Shown here piece after piece: positions 22,087 to 35,607 of a DNA stretch of 64,000 nt. The position numbers were made by a program, and so were the translations under genes. Origin of the DNA: Physcia stellaris (Eukaryota > Ascomycota > Lecanoromycetes > Caliciales > Physciaceae); assembly GCA_018902385.1 (NCBI GenBank), contig JABSSW010000075.1, positions 92,515-156,514 of the forward strand, read 5' to 3'. The notes under the pieces are model-generated. The model was given only the letters and a program-made list of their open reading frames with translations. It did no database searches and was not told the DNA's origin. Positions within the stretch are counted from its first letter, which is position 1. Each line of letters begins with the position of its first letter.

Positions 22087-23474
22087 CATCATCATCATCG
22101 TCAGATAATCATAGTCAGATGTTTGATGGGTACAGTGCTGTGGCCAGAGCGACGATGTTCCAGCACGCGAAGGGGCAAGAATGGAGAAATTAATGGCGAT
22201 GCTTTGCCCAAGCGGTCAACTCAACCCCGGGATGGGAATAGAGGATGGATGAATTAGATCTTTTAAGAGCGATTTTCTGGATTGGATAAAGAATACAGTT
22301 TTCACACACACCGCTTCTCGGCACGAGATTTCCTTTCTGTCAGCTTAGCCGACATCAATATCCAGTACTGATCGAGCGTGAATAAAAGTGTTCATCGCCT
22401 GGAGGAGAAGAGAAGAAAAAGAAAAGAAGAAGAAGAAGAAGTAGAAGAGGGAAGAAAGAAGATAAGAAATGCAATCGTTGCGAATTATTTGCTGATTTTA
22501 TTTTCTCGTGAATCTCGCTCAATCACAGTCTTTCACGTATAAGACCATCTACCAAAACGCAATCCCACTGTAACTTCCCAAATCCAACTTCTCCTTCTCT
22601 CAAACCCCATCGCCAAATCCACTACCTCACAACCCAAATACATTCCTCCAACCTCCAACAAAACCACCCAACTCTCAAAACCTACACAATCACATCACAT
22701 CCACCCATAATCACATCCCAATCCAGTAAAACCATCGCAGCACGACATACCACTCCCTCAAACATCCCATATCCGCCCTACATAACCCTCAAAACCCAGA
22801 CCCAAACCCTGTAAACGGAAAACGGCATATCCTGTGATTGCCATCCTTATCACCTCATACATTGTCTAATCCCATCTTCTCATTTTACGAGATCAGAGAG
22901 CGAGATAGATACATAGATACACATAACACTACGGTAATTATCCAGACTAATTCTACTACAAATCCTCTTTCAACGCAATCGAAACCCCCTTGTTCAAAGC
23001 CGGAAGATAGATGTTTGGATGGGTACGGAGATTTGATCGTTCGAGTCCGTGGTAGGGAGGGGGGTTTGAGATAGTGTGATGGGTGTTTCTCGTGATGTGT
23101 TTGTTTTATGAGTGGTGAGGATCTGGGTGGGCTAGCGGGTTGATGTGTATGCTTTAACATATTATTAATGGAGAGGTATGACAGGAATGGGGTCGAGGCT
23201 GGAGGTTCAGCAAGCCAAGCTACACCACACGAACTCACCATCACGATAACCATCCAAATGGTGTGCTAGAACACGAAGTAAGCAGACAGTCGTCAAAGAA
23301 GATAATATCTACTCGTTATGCCTATTCATATGTTCATGCGCTCCTCATCCATATCAAACAGCCAGCAAGAATCCTCCAGCGCTTTCAAGCACAATCAGCA
23401 AAAGCAATGGAAATCGCTATGCCCGCAAACACGTTCAAACACGCCCTTTATCTCCATCATTATCGCCATCATCA
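22087..23474. other. Intergenic between convergent genes, with strand-asymmetric tracts
   Basis: About 1.4 kb between the 3' ends of the C2H2-SANT gene (+) and VPS13 (-). It contains a purine tract (22401-22469), then a strongly G-depleted, C/A-rich stretch (about 22555-22830; I count 8 G in the 240 bases 22561-22800), then a G-rich stretch (about 22990-23130). A 122-codon minus-strand frame at 22885-23253 has no domain signal and is not called. Confidence 0.5.
22401..22469 (+). repeat. GA-rich purine tract with GAA microsatellite
   Basis: Almost pure A/G over about 69 bases, including six consecutive GAA/AAG units. Probably a simple-sequence expansion. Confidence 0.8.
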
Positions 23475-26400
23475 TCACCCCTTAGCATTATACTTATCAT
23501 TAAACGCATTAACCGCGACCCCAATCTGGCGATACAGCCAATTCCGGCTACTCTCCTCCTGCACGGGGATGAACGGTCCATTCGTCCCGCCCTTGAGCGT
23601 AACGCTCATGCCTGTCCGCTCCTTCGAGATGGTCTGGATATCGTTCAATTTGATATCCCACTCCACGCGCAGTTTCTTGGTCTTGACCAGCATGATCCGG
23701 TTGTAGGTGAGCATGACGAGCATCTCTTTGCCGGGCAGCTCGAGATGCGCAATGTAATCTTCGTGGAAGAATTTGCCGTCTTCGCAGGTTTTGAGCCAGA
23801 ATTGGCCGAGGGCTTCGCGTTGGGCGTAGGGGCGGACGATGCCGTCCAGGCCGATGAAGCGGGTGAGGCGGACGCGGTCAAGGCCCTCCGCATCGAAGAC
23901 GGTGGTGGTGTTGCGGACGCCTTCGGCCATGTCTTTGGAAAAGAGTTAGCTTTGGTTGTGAATTTGGGGGAAAAAGGTGATACTCACTGGATGCAAGATC
24001 AAAAGCCCCAATGGCAGGCTTGGTTGCTAGACCCAAGAAGCCTTTGCCTACTCCTTTGACGAAGCCCGGTAAACCCTCTTTTTCGGCGCCCTGCAGGGGA
24101 TGGCGGGCAAGACCACCGATACCACTAGCCATACTCGAAGCGAAAGCATTGCCACCGGATGTAACACCGTACAAGGCGTGCTTGGGTCGATTTCTTGACT
24201 TCGACATGCGGCGTTGGTCCTGGTACTCCTTGTCCAAAGTCGCAGCAGCCAGACCCTTGGACATGCTTCCTGTGAATTTGGTCATACTATCAGAAAATCC
24301 AAACACTGTCTTCTTGACGAAGCTTGATGCACCTTTCGCGATGCCAATACCGAGCTCTTGTGGGCGGTCGGTCATTACCAGACCTTGATACGGTTCGTAG
24401 AATATGTCCGCTACACCGGAACTGACATTGGTGAATAGGCCGACGGGATTGCCAAGGAAGTCTGCGGAGCCAAGGATGATGTGCACTTGGCGAATGCACT
24501 CTTGGGTGTAATGACTTTGAATATTAGCCATGAGTGCTGGTACTGACACTCGAGCGTTCTCTAGCATCAAGGCGTTCAGTCGTAGTGGTGCATCATTGAC
24601 ATTGCCAATGGACATGGTCATGATGTTGACAAAGAACATAAGGGGGTTCGAAGTTTGCATCGTATCCTCAGCATTGATACGCTCGGTGCGAACGAAGGAA
24701 AGATCGAGCTGTGCAGGCTGAATATGCAGGAGCTCGAAGTACACGTCCTGTCCCTGCTCATCTCTTTGCGGCTCTGGAATGTCCAAGCTTTCGTCGCAAA
24801 GCTTATCCTCGCGTTCCTCAGTCCAAGAAGCACCAGGAACCTTCGTGAAGTCAAGCATGGCAAAGATGAAGTCTTCATCAATCTCCAAAGTCATTTGTTG
24901 AAGCAGGACGGTGGCGTATTTGATATACAAGACACCATAGGAGTCGTCCTTCACACGGGTGACCATCGAGTGGAATATTGGATGGGCTTCCATTTCCTTG
25001 CCAGTCTTCGGAACAACGCTAGGATACAGCAAGATCGGGAAGATTCCCCCATAAAGCTGGTTGTCGATTTGGACCCACTTGATGGTTGCGTTCAGCGTTT
25101 GATATAGTCTTGAGTCGTTATACTTAAGCTCGATCTCTCGGAAAGTCATATATAGCAGTTCCTTGAGGTTCTTGTTAACTAAAGAAATTCCGAATCCTGC
25201 TAGTCGGATTTGAGCTTTGAAAGTGACCTCCGACTCGACGTCTTTGGCCTCGAAGCCAGATGCCACACTTGTCTGCGACGCTTGTCCGCTCTTCTGCTTA
25301 TACATACTCTTGGATGCTTTGTAATTTGACAGAAGTAGTGTTTGAGTCGGTCCCTCTGCAGCGATGTTCAATTCTATAATCTTCTGGTTCTTCGACCCCT
25401 GGGCTGCTGGGACTTTCATCGGGACCAGGTTCCCAATCTCAGCAAGCTTGACTCGCCTCTCTTTACCAAAGACCGTGAGTACAAGCTCCTTGTTCTTGGC
25501 AGCAGGATAGTCCCAAGCGTAAGGCATAATACTTCGCGGTGGGAGCCGGTATCGAATTGGCTTCCAGCTTGATCCTTTATCCTCTTCATTTTCTTCAATA
25601 TTGGGATTGGCCTGGTAGAAATGGTACTCCAGATCACTCTCATTGCGCATTGAGAACGGCCAGTGATTTTTCTCAATCGACATATGGAGAAATATAGTCC
25701 CGTCTTCCATGATGATTTCGACTCTTACTAATTGCTGGCGCTCGCCTGCTTTGGCCAGCTTAACGTGCACTGTTCCTACATTACTGATGTTGAAAGGTGA
25801 CGACCATTGGTTGCTGACTCCAGAATAGCATAAGCAGAGCTGTTTGACGGGCGCTTGTTTGAGGAAGTGGAGCGGCATTAAAGAGCCGGCCTTCAAAGTC
25901 ATCGTATTGGACGATCCTGGCTCCCTGATATTAATCTCCTCGTTGAACTTATTCTTGATGATGAAGCGTGGTGCGATGGTGACCACTTTAGTTAGCTTAT
26001 ATTTGCCTTCGCCTTCAGCTACCGAAAGGCCCACATGAATCTCCGATCTCGCGTTGGAGTGAGGCAAAACCGTCTCGAAGGCGCTACCGATGGCATCAAA
26101 ACTCAAAGGCTTGCTCCACCCAGATTCGCCGACCTTGAGATTAGCACGATTCTTCTTATCATCTGTAGGATAGGCGAACATGTACGGAAGGGCCTTCTTG
26201 GATGAACGGTCGGATCCCATCTTCATGCCTTGTCCGGCAGCAGATTTGGCAGAGGAAAACATGGACTTGCTCTGGATATTTATATCAAGACCAGTCTTGT
26301 TGAGGACCAGATAGGGACTGTAGACCATGACTTTGAAGGCTCCACCGCTGTCCGGTATATTGCTAGCACACGATCAGTCAAAGCTCGTCGTACCATGAGA

Positions 26401-29400
26401 AGCGTGGAGCACTTACAAATAGTGAAGCTTCAGCCTTAACTCTACGCCTTGCTCATCTTTGACAGGAAGGGTAGACTCTCGCCGAAAGTCCTCTTGAGTA
26501 TTGGAATTGACAACAGCAAACTCGCTTTGCTTAAACACAGTATCTTGCAGATCAACGCTCAAAAGCAGCAGATGAGAAAGCTCAACAACATGCACTGGGC
26601 TGACTCCGCCCTTCCGAAGGAAATTCGTCCAGTCTTTCTTCGTATTCTTGTCGTAGATGCGGTACTTGAAATCATATGGTAGTAGATTCTGAAGCTCAAT
26701 AGGCGCCGAAAGTCGAATTCGCATATAGGGGTATACGCTGTGACAGTTAGCTTTATCTAAAATATTACTTGGCTTAAGGGACGTACTTAGTCATTGGATC
26801 ATTCTTATCATAAATCGCATTCATTTGGAAATAGAAAGGAGGATGTTCGTCTTTGCTTTCACCTTTGCAGGTGATCGTCCGTGTAGATCGTTTCAGCAAA
26901 TCTTTCCAGAAGAGGCGCTCGTTAGACCAAGAATAGCCGAAGCCTTGGTCAGGCCGAACAACGAGGGAATGCATGAAAGCAGCACCAACTGGAGCTGGTC
27001 GAGCTTCACCAGGGGCTATCTTCTCGATTTTGAGCAAATGACCTTCCTCAGGGCTGAAAACTCCTAGCTCCACTGGGATCTGTGTCTTATTTTCCACCAG
27101 CAACGGCGAGCGGAAGGTAATGTACTTGACGCTGTCTGCACCCAGCACGACTTCGACAAGCAGGCGATGCAGCACCTTGTCTTTGCGAGGCTTGAGATTG
27201 TACAATGTTTCACCTTCACGATTGACCGGTATTTTTTCGATGCTCTCGAAACCACTGCCTTCAAGCTTGATACCAACCACTCCGGTACTGCCTTCTGGTG
27301 ACAGATTCTCACGCATGGTTGTGGGGTCCTCAAATCGCCAAGGAGCTTCTTCTCCGTCACTGAGCTTGGCAGCAGAGCCTTGGTCCTCGTCTTTTGTTGC
27401 AGCCCACACATTGAGATCGAACCCGGTGTAGTTGCGAATTCTGTAGGGTGAATCCGACTGTCGAGGCTTCGACAAGATGTCTTCGTCCGTGGAAAAGAAT
27501 TGCGCGGACTTTGAAGCTAATGCAATGGTTGCAGACGTAACAGTAAGTTCCATAGCCTTGTGTGAATACAATTCTACTGACATGCGGTCAGGGTTGAGCT
27601 CCTTGGAGACATGGAAACCAAGCTGCCATGGCTCGATTAAAGGTTCCCAGGCGGACTTCGAGAAGTTGTAGACATTAATGTAAGTGTCGAAGCTAAGGTC
27701 ACCAGTCATTGTGCTCGACCAATCTCGTACATCAACGTTAAACTTCTTGATAGAGAGGTCAATCAAGGGCAATTCATGTTGGTCTCCAATGAGGATAACC
27801 CTGATGCCTTCAACAACAGCAGTCATCTCCTCTCTGTTCATCACTATGGAGCCTTCCTGTTTTCCCTTGCCATCCTTCTTCGGGGCTTGACTAGGAGCAA
27901 TCGATCTGTTTGTCCGTTTTGCCACGGTCGAGGTGGGCTTCCCGGCTATCGACCTTCGCTTTATCGAAGGGCTAGTCTTGCCGGTTAGTTCCTTGATCTT
28001 TGTAGGTTCCGTGTCTTCGGCCTTGTTGCCTTTGTCCGCGGGCCCTCCTGACGCCTTCTCAACAATCTGTAGGGCTAGTAAGATATCCCGGAGAGATAAT
28101 CGCAACACCAGCGGCTCGATCTCAACAGAGACGTTTGTCAATGAGGATCTTTTCCCTTGCGATCTGTTTTCCATAGACATCTGGAGAGTGAAATCGTCCA
28201 AAATGCGAAGTCGACTTGTGTCGAATTTGTCCATGCGACACAAAAACATCCCAATCTTGGTCACTTGCAAAGTGGAAGCATTCTGTTGCGATACAAGTAC
28301 TTGCTTCGTGCCGAGTACAATAGCCTCTGAATTTGATATTGTGGGGTTCGCGATGAGCACGACCTGAGCATCGACAACGTTGATACGGAAAGACATGCTC
28401 ATGGAGCTTTCATCTTTGTCGTTATTATTTGGCTGCTTGTCCAATTTGCCTTCCGCTCCATTCGAGGTTGCTAATGCTCCGCTTTCGTCGTCATCGGATA
28501 CCTCCAGGTCGGAATCTTCCTCTTCCTCTATCTTCATTGGTTCCTCGCTGGAGAACGCAGTATTTGCAAAGGCTTGGACAGCGAACAAGTACTCCAGCGC
28601 GAGAATCACTCGAGGGCTATCGACTGTAAGCATAGCGATCATATGCCTCTTTTTCCCGCCAGCTATCGATACGCTCGCCATGAACTGCTGTTTGACCTCA
28701 TTGTTGATCAAAGACATGATCTTCCTGAATTTATTGGTCTCCTTTGTGCGACTATCCTGGATAGTGAAAGAGTTGATTAATAGTTCAGACTCCAGAGAGT
28801 CGTCACTCTTCATTCGAAGCTTGACGTTAGTATCGTTGATCGAAAATTTGGAGAGACTTGCTGCTGCCAAGTCCCCAACAGGCTCATCGTCTTTAGCAAG
28901 TATTAATTCCAGGCCAATCTTTGGAGCTTTGAACAAAAGATCAATCTTGGTCCAAGCTTCGGAGTCATTACCCAGCTCAGGCTGTTGTTTGGTCGGAGAC
29001 TCAACCTGCTTTTCACTATCAGCAGGCTGGTCCGTCAGCTTCTTAGCCGGCTCTACTGTTGATTTCGGAAGCTCTTGCATGACCTGCTCTTCACTCTGGT
29101 CCGGATCTGCTGCGAATGCGCTAGGAACCGTCTTCGATAATTCCAGGAGAAATTTCATCTGCGTCTGTGCAACTCGTAAATTGATGGGAGACATGGTTCC
29201 CTCAACCTCAAGATCCGGACGCTGTACACCTGGCTTATGTTCTGCGTAGGTGACATTAAAGTCGAGATCAACCTTATCAATAATCTCCAACTCTTCGGAC
29301 TTGTCGTCCTCGTAATGGAATTCGGATGTCAGATGCACGTTTCTGATACCCGCTGACACTTTGTTGCCGACTACTGCACCCTTTTCCTTCGACACTGCTT

Positions 29401-32400
29401 CAAATTTGTTGCTCGCATAGATTTCCCCTAAGTAGGCTGTAATCAGATCTCGCGGTCTGTCCGCTACCATAACTCTGGGAAACACAAGTATTGGAGTCTT
29501 GACCAGGACGTCGAAAACCATGCGACTTTCACTTTCCTGAATATGAGTAGCTTGGTTAGCTGCAGCTTGGCGAGCCGCGTTGAAAATAGCTTGCATCTGG
29601 CCAAATTTGACGAGAAACCCAATGATCTTCCGGAAAGGCTCCTCAAGGAAATTGATCTTGATCGATCCAGATCGCAGGAACACCTTTGAGTCGTAGCCAG
29701 GATAAGACTCATCCGCTTTGTCGAATGTTTGATATCTAAAATCGGCAAGCTCATCGCCTTGAATTGTGAGAAGTTGGCGAAGAGGAGAATCCTTGGATGC
29801 GCCTTGGTTAATATCGTCTAGAAGCGAGATATTCCCAAGCCGTGCCCCTACGCGCATGGAGCCCCCACTCAGGAACAGACCGACATTGGCGGCGTTCAGA
29901 CTCAATGTCGCTAAACGAATGCCATCATTGTTGAGGATTAAGGCAACACTTTCAAGGTCAATCTTTATGCGGATCTTTTCGGGCTCACCGGAAGAGTCCA
30001 CGCTCTCTGCATCGCGCTTCTGCTGATCAGCATTGTCAGCTGATTCAATTGCCTCTTGGGACTGGGATGCTCCGTCTGTACTAGTGAAAGTGACAAGAAC
30101 AAAGTCGAGCAGTGTGAGCAAGGTCTTCCTTGTTACAACCACATTTAGTGTCGATATCCCCACATCTAGATTCGTCGCAATGCCCTCGTAAGTTGACTCG
30201 AACTCTGGAGAATCTTTATTAACTTTGACGAATTTGATATTAAAAAGCTCTTTATCCTCTTTGGCGTCAAAACCTTGGCTAGATATGATCTTCTTGAACT
30301 CAGGGCTAGGATCTTGTTCTATGTAGTCATCGACATTGAGGGACTTCAGCAGCACTTCAGCAACCATGTCGTAAGCGCGCAAGTAGAAGTCGAATTGGAA
30401 ATGTTCGGCTACTAGCTCAACGAGAAGCTGATCTGGCTTGCGGCCCTTGGGATCAGAGCGATACAATGAGCCCTGCAGCTTATCCACTGTGAACTTGATT
30501 TCGAAGTTTCGCTGGTGCAGATTCACGTTCTCGCCTTCCTTTTTGCTGGCGGTCGTGCCTTTGCTGTCTTCATCGTCCGACTCATCTTCGACCACTAAAT
30601 CTTGCTGGGCCTGGGCCGACAATGACTTTGAGCGCGGTCGACCAACAACGTCATCGGCTCGTGCATTGCTCGCAGGCAGCTCTTTCTGCCTTTTGACCGG
30701 TGCCTTTGTCCTCCCGCCATCCAGAGACTCGTCTGTCTCGAACTTAGGAATAGCTATGTCAATCAGCTTCATCAAGTTTTTGTACTTCGAGTCTGAGATC
30801 GAAGCGTGCAACACCGGCAAATGACCAGAGATCCGAGTCTTGGTGAGGTCTGTCGCCTTTGGCATGATTGACGTTTCCAGAAGAAAGTCCATGTTGATCC
30901 GATCGATGATGCGTAGGTTCTTGGGGTCTTCCGCAGCGTTCAGCTGTTCCTTTGTAGCCTCAATGCCAGGACCGAGAAGTAGCTGTGTAGAGTCCAGCTT
31001 CAAATTGAATTTGTCATACATGAGCCCTTCCAGTTGCTTGAAGTCGTCCTCGCTATATTGCTTCTTCTGCTTGGATTGTATGTCTTTCATGGTCTCGTTG
31101 TCAACAAGTTCACTATTGAGGCTTACATGCCCAGCGTCCAGAATCATGCAGAGGGAGCTCTTCGACGTAATGCTTTCCGGAATAATGATCAGAGGCGCTT
31201 GTATATCAAGGTTTGCATTTACGGTCTTGTGCTCCTCAAGCGCAAATTCAAGACCCGCTCTGGTCTGCTGCCTGATTCCCTCCACGGTAGCACCAGCGGT
31301 TTCCATCAAAGCACCAATGGACTCCATGTGCGTCTCTGGCGGTTTGAAGAACTTTGCTACCTCTACTATAAATCTAGGATTGTAGATCACTTCAATGCTC
31401 TTCAACTTCATGATTACGGAGGAGTCAGCACTACCATCTAGAGGATTTTGTTCGAAGATCAAGTGGAATAGGGCATTCTTGGCCTTTTCTTCTTTTTCTT
31501 TACTGGTGTCTTCGGTGCTCGTTGGGCTAGTGACGGTGAACTTGTCGGAATCACTTTCCTTGACGCTCACAATCTGTGGAAACAGACTGCCTTTGGTCGT
31601 GCCATCGTAGACTCTCATTCCCCCAAGACTGATGTCTGCAAGGAAAGAGTCAGGTCGCTGCAAAGCCTTGGCGGTAAAATTGTCAAACATCAAGCTTAGT
31701 ATCTCGGTGCTTTTCCCGTGTGGATCGCGTTTGAGTGTAAAGCTTCCAGTCTTTAGTGATGACTCTATTTGTAACTTTACGGATTCACGGGGAACATCAA
31801 CGCTTTCGGTGATAGCTTTCTTCTCATCCCAGTCGATGGCGTCGTAAAGCTCTTTTCTTTGCTCTTCAGTCATTGTAGTTGTTTCGTCCTCATGAGTCTC
31901 TGTCTTCTTAGAGCCAAAAGCCCATTGACTCCAGCTTTGTTTTTGAGGTGCCTTCTTGACGCCAATATTCTCCTTTCGGAGTTGATTTCGAGCAAGTGAA
32001 CGCCAAAAGCGAAGATCTTCGTAGGTAGATGCTTGCTCAAGTTTTTCCAACTCTTCGGTCTCCGGAGCAGTCATTTTCTCTTCTTTCTTTTTCTTTTTGA
32101 AGATTTCAACGTACCTCAAACGGGTATCGCGCCGCTCACGCATGTAGTCCCAAGTCCACTTTCGGTTGCGTTCTTGGATTTTAGAGTGGACAGCGGTGAA
32201 GGCGAAACGCAACCAAGCCCGAGGATCTTCTTTGGGCGCGCTCTTAGGCTGCAGCTTCTTGTATTCTTGATGGCGGATGAAGTAATGAAACAGATCTACC
32301 ATCATCAGAGCGTCTCGATACTGCTCCTCGTCAAGTATGAAGCCAAGCTCCTGGAATAAAAGGCGGGCACGGATCTTGGGCTTCTCAAGCTTGCCTGTTT

Positions 32401-33220
32401 TGTCGATCTCAATCGCTGCTCGGCCGCTGACCGGCTTGAGCATGTATTGCTGTTTTTCACCACCTTCGAGGGCTTTATGGAACATCTCAATCATGTCACC
32501 ATGCTCCGAGTTTTGTGCTTCTGCCCCTACGTCGACGCCTTTGCCAGTACCAAAGAGGTCTGCATCGGTATTCCAGTAGAATGCAAGCTCACCAAGGGTA
32601 GCAAGCTTATTAGTCGTTCCGGATGTAGATTGGATAAAGCTTGGTTTCCAGTCGGAGTCAGTGCTAACTGCACTAAGCTCCTTGATGGTGAGACCCAGAG
32701 CGAAAGGGTGACCCTCGGTCGAGATGGCATCCTCATAACGTATGTGGATGTTCTTAATACTGACCTGTAAGTTATCGACAATTGCAGTGGTAAGGCTCTC
32801 AGTGAAGCTCTGGTTTTTCTGCTGTTCTTCGGGACTGGCTCCCTCAAGATTCTTTTGCTTCAAAAGTTCAGCATTCTCCAGTTTCTCCATCTTGACATCG
32901 TGGGCGCGTTTGTTCTCCTCCTCTTCGTTGTACTCTGCATCTTCTTTTGGTGCCGCAAGCAGGAAGACATCTTGTATGGTAACCCTTACTGGTTTGCCTC
33001 TCAGGTTGGTCCAAGGTATTGACATGGTAAGCTCTCCAAGATGACCTTCGACGACATTCACAGGCAAGTGTAGCTGATCCAAGGCCTCCTTCCGAAGCTC
33101 AAGATTGCGTAGCTTCACATCGCCATTCCATATTCCAACATTGAGCTGCTTGGCATCGAAGTTCTTGACATACATGCCCAGGAAGCGGTTAAGCAACCCT
33201 GCGACGAGGCCTTCGAGCAT
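23475..33220 (-). CDS. VPS13: VPS13, bridge-like lipid transfer protein
   Basis: Vps13 moves bulk glycerolipids between organelles at membrane contact sites (endosome, vacuole, mitochondria, prospore membrane). Four exons: 33220-26787, 26737-26417, 26362-23988 and 23932-23475, with introns of 49, 54 and 55 nt. All are GT..AG and in frame, giving 3195 aa, close to the family norm of about 3100-3200. The N-terminal chorein signature (MLEGLVAGLLNRFLGMYVKN.. LNVGIWNGDVKLRNLELRKE) opens the lipid groove. Extended VPS13 repeats with acidic linkers follow. The SHR-BD/VAB adaptor-binding region spans the end of exon 1, exon 2 and exon 3. Exon 3 ends in the ATG_C-like amphipathic segment (FVKKTVFGFSDSMTKFTGSM). 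Exon 4 carries SNMAEGVRNTTTVFD and the C-terminal PH-like domain. The gene appears intact. Confidence 0.97.
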
Positions 33221-33849
33221 GTTCGCGGTGGGCGGCCGTTACCCGGTCAGGGGAGAGGGAAGCGATCTAAAGGTAGGAGGTCGATGGGGGCTCAGTTGAT
33301 GGCGAGAGGATCTTATTTGCGCCAACTCATGGTGAAATTAATCAAGCCAGCTGGGAGGCCTTTAAACCCTTGGTCACAGGCGATGTCGTTAGTACGAAAA
33401 CTCGTATCTCGCTCTCAATGATCAGATGCGGCAGAACATACTAGACAGAACGCTGATAGCTCGAGAAAACAAACGTGGAGGATCAGGTGGACCTTGTTGA
33501 TCTCCCGCAAATCCTGAAAGGCGTGAGTTTGGCAGTGATACTTCGAGGCTCCTACAAGCGGCTCTTGTAGTCGCTGAGTGCTTCTTGTTGAGACTTGTTT
33601 TAATTGTAAGTCATGAACAGTCGCGGGCATTGTGAGGCCAGTGGGTTGCCCTTCGACAATAACCACAAAGGCCACCAACGCGTGACCCGTACCGACTTTT
33701 GATAATGCCAAGCCAGCGACGTCAGGATGCACCAGCTGACTCAGCAAAGCTTGGCTTCAAGCCTGTCCGATTCCCAAATCCCAACTGAAGCCAAACAGCA
33801 ACCACGCTCCTTACTTCTCCACTCCAGGTGTGCCCCCAATTGACCAGCA
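33221..33849. promoter_or_regulatory. Divergent promoter between VPS13 and the DUF3429 gene
   Basis: These 629 bases separate two divergent start codons. They hold no supported gene. I see no clear TATA element. Confidence 0.5.
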
Positions 33850-34999
33850 ATGATTCGCTCCGGGGCTGCTGGCCCGCTCACCCGTGCTCTCAAGGCTGCC
33901 AGACCCTCCCTTCGAGCCTCGACAAGACCTCCCGCCAGATCTCCTGCAGCTCTTCGACCAAGCAGGCTAGCATTGACCGCATTCAAACCGTTCACAACAT
34001 CGCTGCAGCGTTATGTCGCAGCGGACCATATCGATATCAAACGTGAAAAGCAAGTTGCAAAAACACCGTTAGAGAGGCATCCTGAGGAGGTCTCTACCAC
34101 CTCCTCAGTTCATGAAATCTTCCATGAGCAGGGCGTGGATGAGTCGGAAGTGAAAGAGAAAGACGATGATATGCTTGCAGGTGTCAAGCATGATCTAGTT
34201 AGCAGACCAAACAGGATCAGATCGGATTGCCTAATGCTGACACGCGGTAGAAAACGGTCAAGGAAACATTCAATATGTCCGAGGTTCCCCAGGAAGCGCT
34301 CTACATTGGCCTAGCCGGCGTGCTTCCTTACATGGCCACCTCACTATCGACGGTCTATCTAGCCTACGATATCAATCACGCCGATGTACACGGCTCTGGC
34401 CTCTTGATGGATCCGTCTACCGCCGAAATACTCCTTCACATTATCGAACCTCTGCAAATCGGATACGGCGCGGTCGTAAGTATACAGGACTCAGATTCTT
34501 CGTCATCATTCGCCTGATTTGACAATGCTAGATTATATCCTTCCTTGGTGCCATCCACTGGGGCCTAGAATGGGCGAAGTATGGCGGCACCCACGGCTAT
34601 CGTCGTTACGCGTACGGAGTGATTGCACCAGCCGTCGCGTGGCCAACGACCCTGTTCCCTATTGAGAGCGCATTGATCTCGCAATTCCTGGCCTTCACTT
34701 TCCTGTATTATTACGACGCAAAAGCTGTGGTCAAGGGCTGGGCACCTAGTTGGTACACTACCTACCGCTTCGTTCTCACCTTCATCGTAGGGGCCAGCAT
34801 CGTAGCCAGCTTGATAGGAAGAGGAGAGATTGCGGACAAGATCAACAAGTTACCCGGACCGGCGGATCGGGTGAGGGCTCTGCGCGAATCGCAGATGCAG
34901 AGCTTAGCTGAGGAAGAAAAGGCAAGAAGGGAAAGATTAGCCGCTGAGGAAGAGGAGGGCGGTGACGACGAGGAGGATGAGGAAGAAGAAGAAGAGTAG
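33850..34999 (+). CDS. Mitochondrial inner-membrane DUF3429 (TMEM69-like) protein
   Basis: Three exons: 33850-34197, 34251-34475 and 34532-34999 (introns of 53 and 56 nt, branch sites CTAATGCTGAC and TTTGACAA, all phase 0), giving 346 aa. The first ~55 residues are Arg/Ala/Ser/Pro-rich with no acidic residue (MIRSGAAGPLTRALKAARPS), a strong mitochondrial presequence. The DUF3429 core follows: ALYIGLAGVLPYMATSLSTV, HIIEPLQIGYGAVIISFLGA with the motif HWGLEWAKYGG, and further hydrophobic helices IAPAVAWPTTLFPIES and FVLTFIVGASIVASLIG, about five membrane spans in all. The C-terminus is a charged coil ending in a run of Glu/Asp (34949-34996). Bacterial and animal relatives (TMEM69) are also uncharacterised, so the molecular role is unknown. 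It shares a promoter region with VPS13. Confidence 0.88.
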
Positions 35000-35607
35000 T
35001 GCGGTCCCTGGTCAGATGAGGAATGGAACATCAAGGCCCATGTAACATAGGTTAGTGGCTTCAAAGTGGCTGTCGTGTTTTCTTTTGAGTTTGGTGCGAG
35101 GCTGTTGAATCGATTTGACCACCCTTTTCACCACCTCCGTCTAAGATATACGTCCCACAGGCGCTGGAACTCCTGTTGAACCCTCCGAGTAATTCTACTA
35201 GCGATTATTTAGCAGGGACACAGTCAACCAGGGCTAGGGTTCTAGCACAATCCGCACGCAGGTGTTTCCAACTCATTGTGAAGGGTCATTTGTCTTTTTC
35301 CACTTGCATTCGCGCCCTCTAACCATGGTGAAATGAGTAGCGACGTGATGGTCCTCTTCTCAATGTTGAATTTCATTGACGGCGTGGCCAGCTTCGTGCG
35401 TTTGACATAGTCCACCAATGGCGAGGACATTCTTTGGCTATGACGTGCAGGGCACTTTCTGTACGGAACTACTCCTCTACTTGACTCTAGAGTAGGTAGG
35501 TTTCTCTCTTAGACAGTGTCACTAAGGTACAATCTCTCAAATCTTTCTTTAGCCTGGCCTTTTGTTTGCAGTTGTTCACCTCCGGTTGTTATTTTCTTTT
35601 TCCAATC
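35000..35607. other. Intergenic, leader of the acetyltransferase gene
   Basis: About 600 bases that hold the 3' flank of the DUF3429 gene and the promoter of the acetyltransferase. No gene or repeat is seen. Confidence 0.45.

Noticed and set aside
22885-23253. 122-codon minus-strand open frame
   Set aside because: It lies in the strand-asymmetric tract between convergent genes; length is explained by the skewed base composition, and no domain is seen.
28380-29249. 289-codon plus-strand open frame
   Set aside because: It is antisense within VPS13 exon 1 and lacks any domain. The Ser/Leu-rich sequence is a shadow of acidic VPS13 codons.
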